Positions 54,282 to 64,000 of a DNA stretch of 64,000 bases are shown one piece after another. The notes under the pieces are model-generated. The model was not told where the DNA came from. It saw only the letters and a program-made list of their open reading frames with translations, and did no database searches. The stretch is from the NCBI RefSeq assembly GCF_900496995.4, contig NC_044011.1:16028041-16092040 (forward strand). Direction: 5' to 3'. The DNA comes from Aquila chrysaetos chrysaetos (lineage: Eukaryota; Chordata; Aves; Accipitriformes; Accipitridae). Position numbers and translations under genes: made by a program. Positions within the stretch are counted from its first letter, which is position 1. Each line of letters opens with the position of its first letter.

Positions 54282-57200
54282 CTGTGTTTGAAACAGAAGG
54301 AATATAGAGTTAGAAATATTTGCATGCTGTTCCGACAGAGTTTTGCCCCTTTCAGATATGTTCTACATTTTCATTAACCTGAAGACTAAATGTCCAAGTT
54401 TCTTTCTATTTCTTAGATCATCTTCTAGAAAGGCACCAGTTACCTGAATACTAATACTCCCTGTGGTGAGCAGGACTAGCTGCCTGGAACATCATCTTTC
54501 CCTGATCCTGAAAAAAGCGCTACTGATGACTGAGGAGTTGCGTTTGTGGAAGCTAAAGGAAAAGTATGTGTGCTATAACACAATGTCAGTAGCTTAGTCC
54601 TGCTGTTGAGGTGTCATCTTTCCCCTGAGGTGAAGCAAAAGGCATAGGAGCCATAGAAGATGATGTCAGCTGCCCTGACCAAAGCTATCGCAACACTGTC
54701 TAAGAATCTAAGCCATTTAAAACCAGACTTTCTGACCATTATATACTGCTTTCTTCAATTCCCTATGTACTTATGTTTTTAGTAAGTCTCACTTCCTGTG
54801 TTGCTTTAAGCTATTAACAGTTGGGGGGTTTTTTCATTTCTTTTCCTAGGTGGCTGCATTTTTCTAGTCCTAGAAACAATCCCTAGATATGCTTTTTGCA
54901 TATTGTGTTTGCCTGTAGGTCATTCAGATCTATCCAGGTTTTAAGAAACTAACTACTAAAAAAGCTCAAGCCTTTCAGATTAAAAGTCAACACCTAAATA
55001 GGGAATGCATGAAGGGCAGGAATTAAGATTCATAACTCTGAAAAAAACATTGTGTCTGATCTTGATTCTACTGAAGCAATGGGAAATTTGCTAGTAAGAT
55101 CAGTGTCAAAGTAACTGGATTTTTAGACTGCAGTTTGAACAACAGAGCCACATAATTCAAGAAAACAAAGTATCATTTCTGTAAGAGTGAATTATTGACT
55201 TTCTTCTAACAGCTAACCATAAGAGAATGATTTTTTAAATAAAAGAATCTTAACAAAAGAAAAGGTTTGCTAAAAAAAAATCCAGGACTCCATTAGCCAC
55301 AAGGTCAGACGGACTGCTGGTAACTGCATGCAACTGGCCAGGTAAATGCACACAGCTAGCCAGCACACGTTTACTTTTCATGTGTGCATGACAATAGCAA
55401 ACACATGCTAAATTAATGAAACAAATGACTGTATTAATAAATCCACTGTTGATTTAATAGATATATATGCATGAATTGTTACAAAAGGTCACGATCCATC
55501 AAGCATTTATGCACACCAGTAACTTGACACACGCGAATGCCCTGGTGAGTTCAGTGGAACCACTCACATGCATATGTATTTGCAGGACTGGAGCCAAGAG
55601 AGCAGATGTCTTTCAGTCTGTTTTGACATATGCGTGAGTATGCGTGTACTTTATGTATTAAATGCATGTATTTTATACTTTGCCAAGGAAAATATCATCA
55701 GTTACAACAGTGAGGAATTAGTATTAGTGCAGTGTAGTGCAAACTGCTCTAAGGCCAGGCTACCTAGCTTTAAGCCAAAATAAAATTTACTCAAGAAGTG
55801 GAGTTTGAAGAAAATCATTCTGGGTGCATAAGAGCTGGGACACCTGCATAGATTTCAATCACTTACTCACATGAGACTAAACATTTCAAAAGTGTCATTA
55901 GGACACTGAGAATTTCCAGCTGGGCTCCAAACTGGCTGCTAGCACTCACTAACATCCTCCATTAGCTCTAATTTTCCTTTTCCCCACATTCTTCCCTCTC
56001 TTCTCTCAACCAGGATTACTCTCTCTACAGAAATATTCCTGTCCAGCAGTCCCTCATTCTCAGTCATCCTCAGCCCATCTGCCTCAAGAACTTCTCACTC
56101 CATTCAGGAGCTCTGGAAGGAAACGCAGAGATAAAGGAACGGATGGTTATCTCCCCACCAGTATGCTCTGTTCTGCTCCAAGTTGCAAAGGGCAACACAT
56201 TCTTTCCATCTATACTTACTTGCCTGTGTCTATACAGTACAGATTTATTAATATATATTTATGTACATACACTACTGTAGTATCATACATTTCTGTATCT
56301 ATAGCCCTTTCAGAAGGTCACACACATTCTCTCAACCTCTATCTTTTTCGATAGTGGTAAATATGTATGAGGCCTCCTGTTTTTAGGGGGAAAGAACAGT
56401 CAATGCCCTGTGAAGAATCTCACAAAGATCACCAGCAGAGCCATGATTAAAATCCTGACCTGACTATCATAGGAGCTCTCTTGTCATTTAAATTGTACAG
56501 CTTTGTACCCAGTATTTTGCCATGTAATGCAATAGCATTGTGAACAGACTGCAATCTGAAGTTAAACAGACAAAGAAGATATGAGATGTATCTACATCAG
56601 CCAAAACTGGACCTATAGCAAATAATACCTATTTCTGATAGCTCAGTGGTTTCTAAACTGCCAGTATTCATGTCCATTTTTACTTCTTGCATTTAAAATT
56701 GCATGAATGAATTGTTGTTCTTATGGACATTTGTAGAAAGAAAACTTCTGATCTGTCATGAGGATCATTTAACTGCAACATATTTTGGTGCTGAAGTAAT
56801 TGCTTATTTACATTAAAGAAACAGTCTTTTCTATCCCTTTAACCCTCCTTGTTAACTGACATGCTACTCTGAAAGCAGACACTCTTAAATTCTAGTCCTA
56901 GATCACTTCTGGGACAAAACTATATTAAGCTTTTCCCTCTCTTTCCTTTCTTCCCTCACTTCTCCCAAGGTGATGAACTTGCTATCAAATCTTTGCACCT
57001 CTAACGGAAAGGGATTTATACCAGCAAATGTCAGGAAGATTAGTATCAAAATCAGGCTAATAATGCGATTCTGATTTCAACTGTCATTAGTGAACAAATA
57101 GCAGTAGTTTCTTTCTATAAATTGACTAGGAAACAAAACAGACTCAGTAATACCCTGAATAACTTTGTCAACAATCGCTTGACAGTGAGAGAATGAACTT

Positions 57201-57852
57201 TAAAGGATGTTCTCAGGCATGAGACAGGATGAAACATGGTGTCCTGGTTTCAGCTGGGATAGAGTTAATTGTCTTCCTAGTAGCTGGTACAGTGCTGTGT
57301 TTTTGAGTTAGGTATGAGAAGAATGTTGATAACACACTGATGTTTTCAGTTGTTGCTAAGTAGTGTTTAGACTAAAGTCAAGGATTTTTCAGCTTCTCAT
57401 GCCCAGCCAGCGAGAAAGCTGGAGGGGCACAAGAAGCTGGCACAGGACACAGCCAGGGCAGCTGACCCAGACTGGCCAACAGGGTATTCCATACCATGGG
57501 ACGTCACATCTAGTATAGGAAATGGGGGGAGTGGGGGCGGGGGATTGCCGCTTAGGGACTAACAGGGCATCAATTGGCAGATGGTGAGCAATTGCATTGT
57601 GTGTCACTTGTATATTCCAATCCTTTTATTATTACTATTGTCATTTTATTAGTGTTATCATTATCACTATTAGTTTCTTCTTTTCTGTTCTATTAAACCA
57701 TTCTTATCTCAACCCACAAGTTTTACTTCTTTTTCCTGATTTTCTCCCCCATCGCACTGGGGAGGGGGCGGGGGAAGCGAGTGAGCGGCTGTGTGGTGCT
57801 TAGTTGCCGGCTGGGGTTAAAGCACAACACATGGCCAGTCGCTCCTACTTAC
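54282..57852 (-). other. IPCEF1: IPCEF1 intron with solo LTR at its start
   Basis: This 3.6 kb intron has donor GTAAGT. Its first kilobase on the gene strand is dominated by the antisense solo LTR. The remainder shows nothing recognised. Confidence 0.85.
57240..57829 (+). mobile_element. solo LTR of an endogenous retrovirus
   Basis: This 590-bp element begins TGTCCTGGTTTCAGCTGG and ends GGTTAAAGCACAACA. It is flanked by a perfect 5-bp target duplication CATGG (57235-57239 and 57830-57834). The 5-bp duplication and TG...CA ends suggest an ERVL/class III LTR. The promoter-proximal CRE is mutated (GGACGTCA, 57499-57506) and the TATA box is degraded (AGTATAGG) relative to the copy at 11176-11758. 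An ATTAAA near 57691 could be the polyadenylation signal, and long G runs occur at 57524-57543. No internal retroviral sequence is present. It lies antisense within an IPCEF1 intron. Confidence 0.94.
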
Positions 57853-57924
57853 GTGTTCATTTCCAGAACATTTTCTGCCGCAAAATAAAATGTCTTGATC
57901 TGTGGGTGGCTGATCTTAATAGCA
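57853..57924 (-). CDS. IPCEF1: IPCEF1, PH-domain exon
   Basis: The acceptor TTTTCTTAAAG and the donor AACAC|GTAAGT bound 72 nt, phase 2 in and phase 2 out. With the preceding CA it encodes HAIKISHPQIKTFYFAAENV, then LEMN(T). This is the late beta strands and the start of the C-terminal helix of the PH domain; human has the near-identical KISHPQIKTFYFAAENVQEM. A nearer AG (ATTAAG, ten bases in) was rejected as acceptor because only the upstream site gives the right phase and the conserved His-Ala. Confidence 0.95.
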
Positions 57925-58184
57925 CTTTAAGAAAAGAAAAATAGAAGAGATATGAAGAAAACTAGTTTACATAAGAAAGAAAAAATAATACCTGAATTAA
58001 TTATTTTAAATATTTATTCACTCCACTATATTAATCTGGATCAGCTTATCCATCCTTAGAACTCTAGTCTATTTTTAGCTCATTTCCTAGGCCACACATT
58101 ATTCAGAAGATATAAACCACAGGAACTAAAAAGGAAGGAATAAAGAATAAAAGAGAGACTTTCACTATTCCATTACATAATTCT

Positions 58185-58490
58185 GTTGCGTGCCCACATC
58201 TTGAATACTGTGTGCGGTTTTGCTTCTCTCAGCTCTGAAAAGCAAAGTAAACCTGAAAAAGGTTTGGAGAAAGCACCAGGGGTGACACAAGGTATGAAAC
58301 AGCTTCCATGGGTGCTTAATCAGGCTAAGACCCCACAGCGTAGAAAACTGATGGTCGAGGGAAGGGACGTGTGATACCATAAAATCACAACGGCATATGC
58401 AGCGGGTGAAGAGGAACTGCCTTTTCACTGTCTTTTCCAAGACAAGTTTTAGGAAGCACCAAAGAGGCAACTAGGTGGCAGGTTTGAAAC
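58185..58490 (+). mobile_element. old, diverged CR1 LINE fragment
   Basis: The sequence starts with a recognisable CPHLEYCVRF coding stretch (about 58191-58220). It ends with the older CR1 pattern (ATACCATAAAATCA, GTGAAGAGGAACTG, TTCACTGTCTTTTCCAAGAC, AGGTGGCAGGTTTGAAAC). Coding is destroyed by stops. The divergence and the absence of the ATTCTATGA tail suggest an older CR1 subfamily than the other copies here. Confidence 0.7.
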
Positions 58491-59337
58491 AAAAAAAAAA
58501 GGAGGTAGTCCCCTAACTACCTCCAGGAGTTAATCTGTTAGTCTCAGCCCCAGACTATGCTTTACTTGAATATCCACCAGTAAGACTTTCAGAGTCTTTT
58601 TTTCCTAAAACATAGTCTCTGGTCCCGAGACTGTGTGGCTCCCCTCTTGTTCCTCATTAGGTGACTGTCCTATGGAAGCACGCACTGTTTGACTGGGCCC
58701 CAGCAGCACTGGTCACTCCTCACAGTTCTCTTAACTCACCTGATCCTAAATAAGTGGTGAGCACATTTCCCTCCCAGTCACTGACAGCCAACGGCTGAAG
58801 AAGCGAAAGGCAACATTTTCTCATGGTCCTGTACTATGTGACTCAACCTTTCCTCTGAGAACACAAAATTGAGCTCCCCATATTCAAAATAGCTGTCTCC
58901 TTTCTTTGGAGGAGTCAAGCCCACAATTAATCACAAGAACACCTACAGCTAATCTCAGTGTGACACCCAAACAGAAGAACGAAGGCTTTCTCTTGAGGGA
59001 CAGAATAAAAACCATGCTGAGCTTTATAACTTTGAATAGCAGCAACACCCATCCAAACCTTTGAAGTGTGCTCAGAAGCAGGTGGAAGGCAGTGCTGCAT
59101 ATCGAGTTTGGAGAGAATATTTTGAAAAGTGTATCTTGCTAAACAAAGTTTTTATTCCCTGCACAACCAGATGCTTCAAGTACAGCCCAAGCTCAGATGC
59201 ACCACAGCAGCCTAAAGAATAGTCCCAACTTTGAGGGAAGAAGCATTACTTGAACCACTGTTGACCTCCCTACCTAAGAGAAGGTATCTGAGATAGACTA
59301 CAACTTACTCACAATCAGTGAACAAAGAGAAAGGAGG

Positions 59338-59354
59338 AAAAAAAAAAAAAAAAA
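59338..59354. repeat. A homopolymer (17)
   Basis: Seventeen A bases on the + strand lie in an IPCEF1 intron about 230 bp from the exon at 59588. Confidence 0.9.
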
Positions 59355-59587
59355 GCATTTGGCATACTGATCTGCTTTTTTATTTGTAGTTTTAGCAGAG
59401 CACATCTGGCAGAGAATTTTCAAAAATATTTTTGCAATATGGTTTTCTTTCAGTAGCTCAATTAATATCTCATTATTTATACAACACAGAAGAGCTCCCC
59501 ACAGCTTCGTTGTCAGACAGTATGGAGATTCAATTCCTTGCAACGTTGTAAAAATCATGCAAAACAGGGAGCAAGAGATAAACTTAC

Positions 59588-59661
59588 TGCTTTTTTTTGC
59601 ATTCAATTGCTCGGTCCACACTGAAGTCTGGAAGTCTGATAAATCCTTCTGCCTTTTCAGC
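59588..59661 (-). CDS. IPCEF1: IPCEF1, PH-domain exon (most 5' in window)
   Basis: The acceptor TTTTTTTTTATTGCAG and the donor AAGCA|GTAAGT bound 74 nt, phase 0 in and phase 2 out. It encodes AEKAEGFIRLPDFSVDRAIE, then CKKK(H). Human IPCEF1 reads AEKADGFVNLPDFTVERASE at the same point. This is the middle of the PH domain, which in this family binds phosphoinositides; the GFxxLPDF strand is typical. The upstream exons that complete the PH domain (the WVILKGSSLYWY region in human) were not found before 64000. Confidence 0.95.
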
Positions 59662-62600
59662 CTGCAATAAAAAAAAAATTAAAAATCACCACATCAACCA
59701 ATTGGTAAGTTAGCAGACTCCAATGCTCAACAATATTTAACATGCAAGTGCTTGGTTTTGACAGCTTTTTATACTGTGAAAATATATGCTTATCACCATG
59801 GGGACAGATTAACACTCGATGTTTTGGCTGATATTTGGGAACAAGAAATATTCCTATACCAGTACTATTTGTGCAAGTCCTGGATGCTAGAAAGCCACCA
59901 CTCCTGCCTGTGCAAGCGGCAGTGTGAGCATAGTGGTTGTTGTACACTTCCAAATATCAAAGTGCCTGAAAGAGAAAGGATCCTCAACTCCTACAACAGT
60001 GCTGAGATAGATTCTCTTTCCTCCTCACCTAGAAGTGGTTGTATCAAAGCACCCTTATCTAAGATTCATGAATAAGTCATAAGTCTAGTCCAGAGTCTCA
60101 AATTGTCAAGGGCAAAATTTAGGTTTTGACCAAACCAGGACTAAAAGCAGTGGGAAGGTGGAGGAACCCAATTCCTTTGCAGCTATCAGTGATCACGCAA
60201 CTTCTTTCGACAAAGACACCAGCCATACTTTGTGCATAAACCACAGAAAATGAAACTACTGAACCTCAGCTCTAAGAACAGAAGCCTCTCAAAAGAGACA
60301 GATAACATAAGAGAGGACGAATAAGGGTTATATCATCTGCTCATATCTGGATGTTACATACAATCTCAAAGGAGCGTTTGTTCCATAATACAGCATGCAT
60401 GCATGCTACACAGATGGGTAACAGCACCACATATAATGGTCTATGTATATTTGAAAAATACATGTCTATAGTGATGGGAATTCAAAAGTGACCCAAAATG
60501 ATCCTAGGTAGAGATGGAGGAGTTTCTCCCCCAGGTAACTGTAACATGGACTGTTTCGTAGGGTCATCTATAGACGCCTGTATGTGTGCAAGGCAGAGGC
60601 AATACAGGCTGCTCCCATGCCAGGAGGTGAAACGGTGCAAGGGGATGGTCCCTCGCGGCTGAGCTCCATTGCTGAACACTGCAAACCAGCCTCAGATGGC
60701 TTTGGCCACCCAGGTATCACTCCCCCCAGAAATTTACAGGCATTGTACAGGAGGTAGCAAAAGCTAGGCAGACATTTACAGTACACTGTTTATATGCAGT
60801 CACCCCTTTCTGGACAGGAGAGGCTTTACTGAGCATTGGCATCTCGGTTCCAGATCAGCTGGACTCTGTGTCATGGAGTGGCTCCAGCAAAACTGAACTT
60901 ACCAAGTAGCCTCAAATCCCTGTTTCAGCTGAAAATGACAAGAACATCTTCCTTTACTAAATTTATCTACGCTCACATGACCAGCCACAGTAAGACTAGG
61001 ACTCCTCCTAAGAGGAGCAATGATGTAGACAAAAGTCTGCAGCACATAATGTCAGAAAAAAACGTACTTTCCAAAATACAGAAAGTGTTCATTCCAGAAT
61101 TGCTTTTTTGCTGCTCCCAGCCCTTATCCCTGGGCACATTAAAATTCTGAAAATGTAGACTGAATTAAAGCAGGTAAAATATACACAACAATTACAAAGA
61201 CAGAGGATAAATGAAGATGACTGACAGTATCTCAAGTCACATTATGCATTAATATGAAGAGACTATAAAAAGATGTTCATCGAGACAAGTCTTTGAGCTT
61301 TAATGCTTGGAAGAACAAATCTCCAAGAACAGAAATATGGATACAGAATGGATATTTCAGTGGGTGGCTTCCCTGCACCTCTGCATATCTGTTCTTTGGT
61401 TTTGCCATGATTTATTGTATACCATCATTCCTGCAGTTTACATGTATTAAATATTCATATGACAGCTTTATATTTTGCATCTTCACCAGTAAATGGTTTT
61501 ACCTGCTCCACGACAAAAAAAAAAAAAAAAAAAAATTGCAGCAGTGGAAGGGGGGGGTTTGTTGTTCTCTTTCAGTACAGAAGAAACAATGAAGTTTATC
61601 AGCATCTGGGCTGAAAAAACTTTGATTTTGCAATGTGGCTTCATTTGTACCAAAAAGTGCTTATTGGCTATTCTGGGTTTTAACTTTCTCTGATTATATT
61701 TGTATCTATCAAACTTGTTTAGAGCCTGGCTTGTGGAGCTTTTGTTTCTGTTTCACAGGTTGGAATTTAGTGAGACTAAACTCATTGAGATAAAATAAAA
61801 TTAACTAAAGAAAAAAAAAGTGACAAATTTTTTTCAAAGTCTTTTTTTTTAAAATGTGTATTTCAATTAATTAGACCTTAAACTAGTATTTCTGTCCCAG
61901 ATCCATAGCACACCAAGCATATAGGGAGGAGTGAACGAGTAGGGGTGAGTAAACGAGGAGCTCTATTCATGGGCTGCATTGTACTAAAGATAAAGAATGT
62001 ACTATCCTGCATTTCTGTACCAAAAAGAGCGGTCACTTACCAGACCAGGTGCAGCGAGAACACTGAAATTCCTGTTTGGTTCCCAAGACCAGTCTAAGAG
62101 CACCAGAGACCAACTTCAAAAAAGCTGTTCATGAGGTATCAAAGTCATTACTACACACATTGCTGGATGAGAAATGTATACAAAGCCAGTTGTTTCTCTG
62201 CAGTATGAATCAACAAACCCAGTTTTAAAAAAAAGAGATCCAGAAGACTCCATGTGAAGGAGTATACCCAGGTACCTTATCCACACACCAATTAATGCAT
62301 GGCTTAAGCTAGGTAAGCCATCAGGTGGGTGAGTGGGTGACTAGGGTCTGAGGCCAGTTGGCTGTACATGTTACACATGCAATCACAGCTCAGCCAGTTT
62401 TATCTACTGGTGCAGTAGCCATTGGTCTAGGATGCATCCTATAAATTGCTTCGGGTGCTGCACAAGCACTCATGAAGAGACTAAGTCCACGCAATGCCAT
62501 TAGATAAGTCACTGTCTCTACTGTCAATGTATACAAATATTTGAGCATCTGGATTTTGTATTGGACTAGTGAATTATCAGGACCCTGTAAGTCAGTGTGG

Positions 62601-64000
62601 GGACACTCATCTGAGGTGCACCCACCCATGTGGAGACGGAACTTGGAGTTGAACCACTGACACATCCAATGAGTATCTATGTTAGAGGAGTACTCTCTAA
62701 ATCACTAACAAAAATAGGTCTGTAGACTTTGATTTCATCAATTTACATTTACCAATTTTACAACAGAGAAATCTCCAGGCTACTTATGCAGTATTTGACA
62801 TGTTCCAGTTGATAAAAGTTTATGTTCAATGCATTCAGGTTTTATATTAATACTGTCAGTGATTTCACATTTGTTCATTTATAAGAAAAGTTTAATGTTT
62901 CATTTTATGTATGAGGAAGGAGGATAATGGTGCAAAAAAATTTATTTTTTTTTAAATGCACTATTGGTACACATTTCAGATGTGTCATCTATATAATGGA
63001 AAACAGGGGGTTAATGGGTCTGTAGTTCCATAATTATCGGAAAAAAAGGAAGGGAAAAAAAGGAAACCAAATCATAACAGTAAATCCTTATGAGCATTAT
63101 TACAGTCAGCAAATATAATTCCAAATAAACACAAGGCACAGAACATGTGGAAGTCTTTTTGGTCATTCTTGGAATAAAAATGATATTTTAAAACATTAAA
63201 AGCATATAGAAGTCCTAAATGTTTTCTTTTCTCTGAAATGCTATCTTTAACATGACTTTAAGCATGCTATTATTTAACTCACACATTTCACTCAAACTTC
63301 CTTCAGATTTTATTGCAATGCTGTAAAATAGACCTAAAAAAACTCAGATTAAAAGAACCTTGACCTGTTTCCCAATTAATCAGGATGTTTAAAAGAATAA
63401 GCTGTTATCTCTTGTGGTTTTTATGCAGGATAGCCTAACGTATAAATCTGCACTTTTTTGCTATGCCCACTTGTAGGAAAATAATTTCAATAATAACAAC
63501 AGTCTCTGCAAATGCTTGAGGGAAAAAGAAAGTAACCACTTTTTCACAGAAAAAGCTTTTCACTCAAAAAAAATTTCAAACATATTTATGAAACATAATG
63601 CACGAATCCAATGAAAGAGGCTAATGTCCTTTTTAGCTTGCCTCAATACATTGTCTAAATGTTGTGGCTTTAGGAGGTTTAGTAAACCATTTAACAGACC
63701 TTTTCCAATATTTAAAGTGAATGTAATGGTGCCGAAAGATTTTAAAAAATAGTGCTGTAAAGTGAAAATATCTAGTTATTGTGGAAGAGCTCCAATCTGC
63801 AATTCAGGGTACTCCTCATGGCTTCATCACAGTGTTTTAGTGCTGCCCCCAGAAGACCCTGTGGATGTTGGAGGAGCAGTTCAGTCCTCAAGCCTTTTTA
63901 GTCTTTTTTCCCTCTGCCAAGTACACCAGTGAGGCAACCTATAGAACTGTGAATAATTTGTGTAAGATATTGGACCAGAGGTCCCCAAAGCCCTCAGCAC
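59662..64000 (-). other. IPCEF1: IPCEF1 intron, 5' part outside window
   Basis: I searched the - strand for the next upstream PH-domain exon (ending ...YWYSNQM in human) and saw no match. The stretch is AT-rich with simple A runs (61515-61535) and no recognised transposon. The 91-codon - strand frame at 62390-62665 has no family resemblance and lacks splice context. Confidence 0.7.
61515..61535. repeat. A homopolymer (21)
   Basis: Twenty-one A bases on the + strand have no upstream retroposon body recognised. Confidence 0.9.

Larger units (their letters stand above)
57925..59587 (-). other. IPCEF1: IPCEF1 intron with old CR1
   Basis: This 1.7 kb intron has donor CA|GTAAGT. It contains a diverged CR1 copy at about 58185-58490 and a 17-base A run (59338-59354). 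Confidence 0.85.

Noticed and set aside
57911..57924. Alternative acceptor ATTAAG for the IPCEF1 PH exon
   Set aside because: It would break the phase with the preceding exon and lose the conserved His-Ala. The AAAG ten bases upstream fits.
62390..62665. Candidate upstream IPCEF1 exon
   Set aside because: The translation shows no PH-domain motif such as WVILKG or YWY, and no phase-matching donor was found.

Overview
This is a vertebrate nuclear genomic window and almost certainly avian. It is AT-rich, with sparse genes broken by kilobase-long introns. Its recognisable repeats are CR1-type LINEs, several ending in the CR1 3' signature built on ATTCTATGA, and two solo retroviral LTRs of a TGT...ACA type common in birds. 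The species cannot be named from the sequence alone.

Two protein-coding genes are present, arranged tail to tail. On the + strand is the 3' part of OPRM1, the mu opioid receptor. Exon 3 (851-1371) encodes extracellular loop 2 through TM5-TM7 and most of the cytoplasmic tail. A 6.2 kb intron follows, then a tiny terminal coding exon (7574-7612) encoding 12 residues, then a 3' UTR. Exons 1 and 2 lie to the left of the window. On the - strand is the 3' part of IPCEF1 (interaction protein for cytohesin exchange factors 1), with seven coding exons between 59661 and 31081. All splice junctions are GT/AG and every intron phase matches its neighbour. Together they encode 352 residues and a stop: the C-terminal half of the PH domain, an acidic/proline/serine-rich linker, and the conserved C-terminal coiled region. 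The N-terminal exons lie to the right of the window.

Layout: 1-850 OPRM1 intron 2; 851-7612 OPRM1 exons 3 and 4; 7613 to about 9.06 kb (possibly 9.99 kb) OPRM1 3' UTR; about 10-31 kb intergenic, with a GC-rich patch (10.2-10.6 kb), a solo LTR (11.2-11.8 kb, reverse), a 26-bp direct repeat flanking 1.2 kb (12.9-14.2 kb), and CR1 copies at 16.0 and 18.8-20.3 kb; 31.1-59.7 kb IPCEF1, with CR1 copies in introns at 31.9, 52.8 and 58.2 kb and a second solo LTR at 57.24-57.83 kb; 59.7-64 kb an IPCEF1 intron.

The two genes do not work together biochemically as far as is known. One is a Gi/o-coupled receptor and the other an Arf6/cytohesin regulator, and their adjacency is the conserved OPRM1-IPCEF1 neighbourhood. 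I did not find an undescribed biological system. The most useful observations are the divergent OPRM1 C-terminal exon, a solo LTR sitting 23 bp inside an IPCEF1 intron beside a phase-symmetric exon, a tandem (NAGNAG) acceptor behind an 18-base C tract, and the unexplained long direct repeat.
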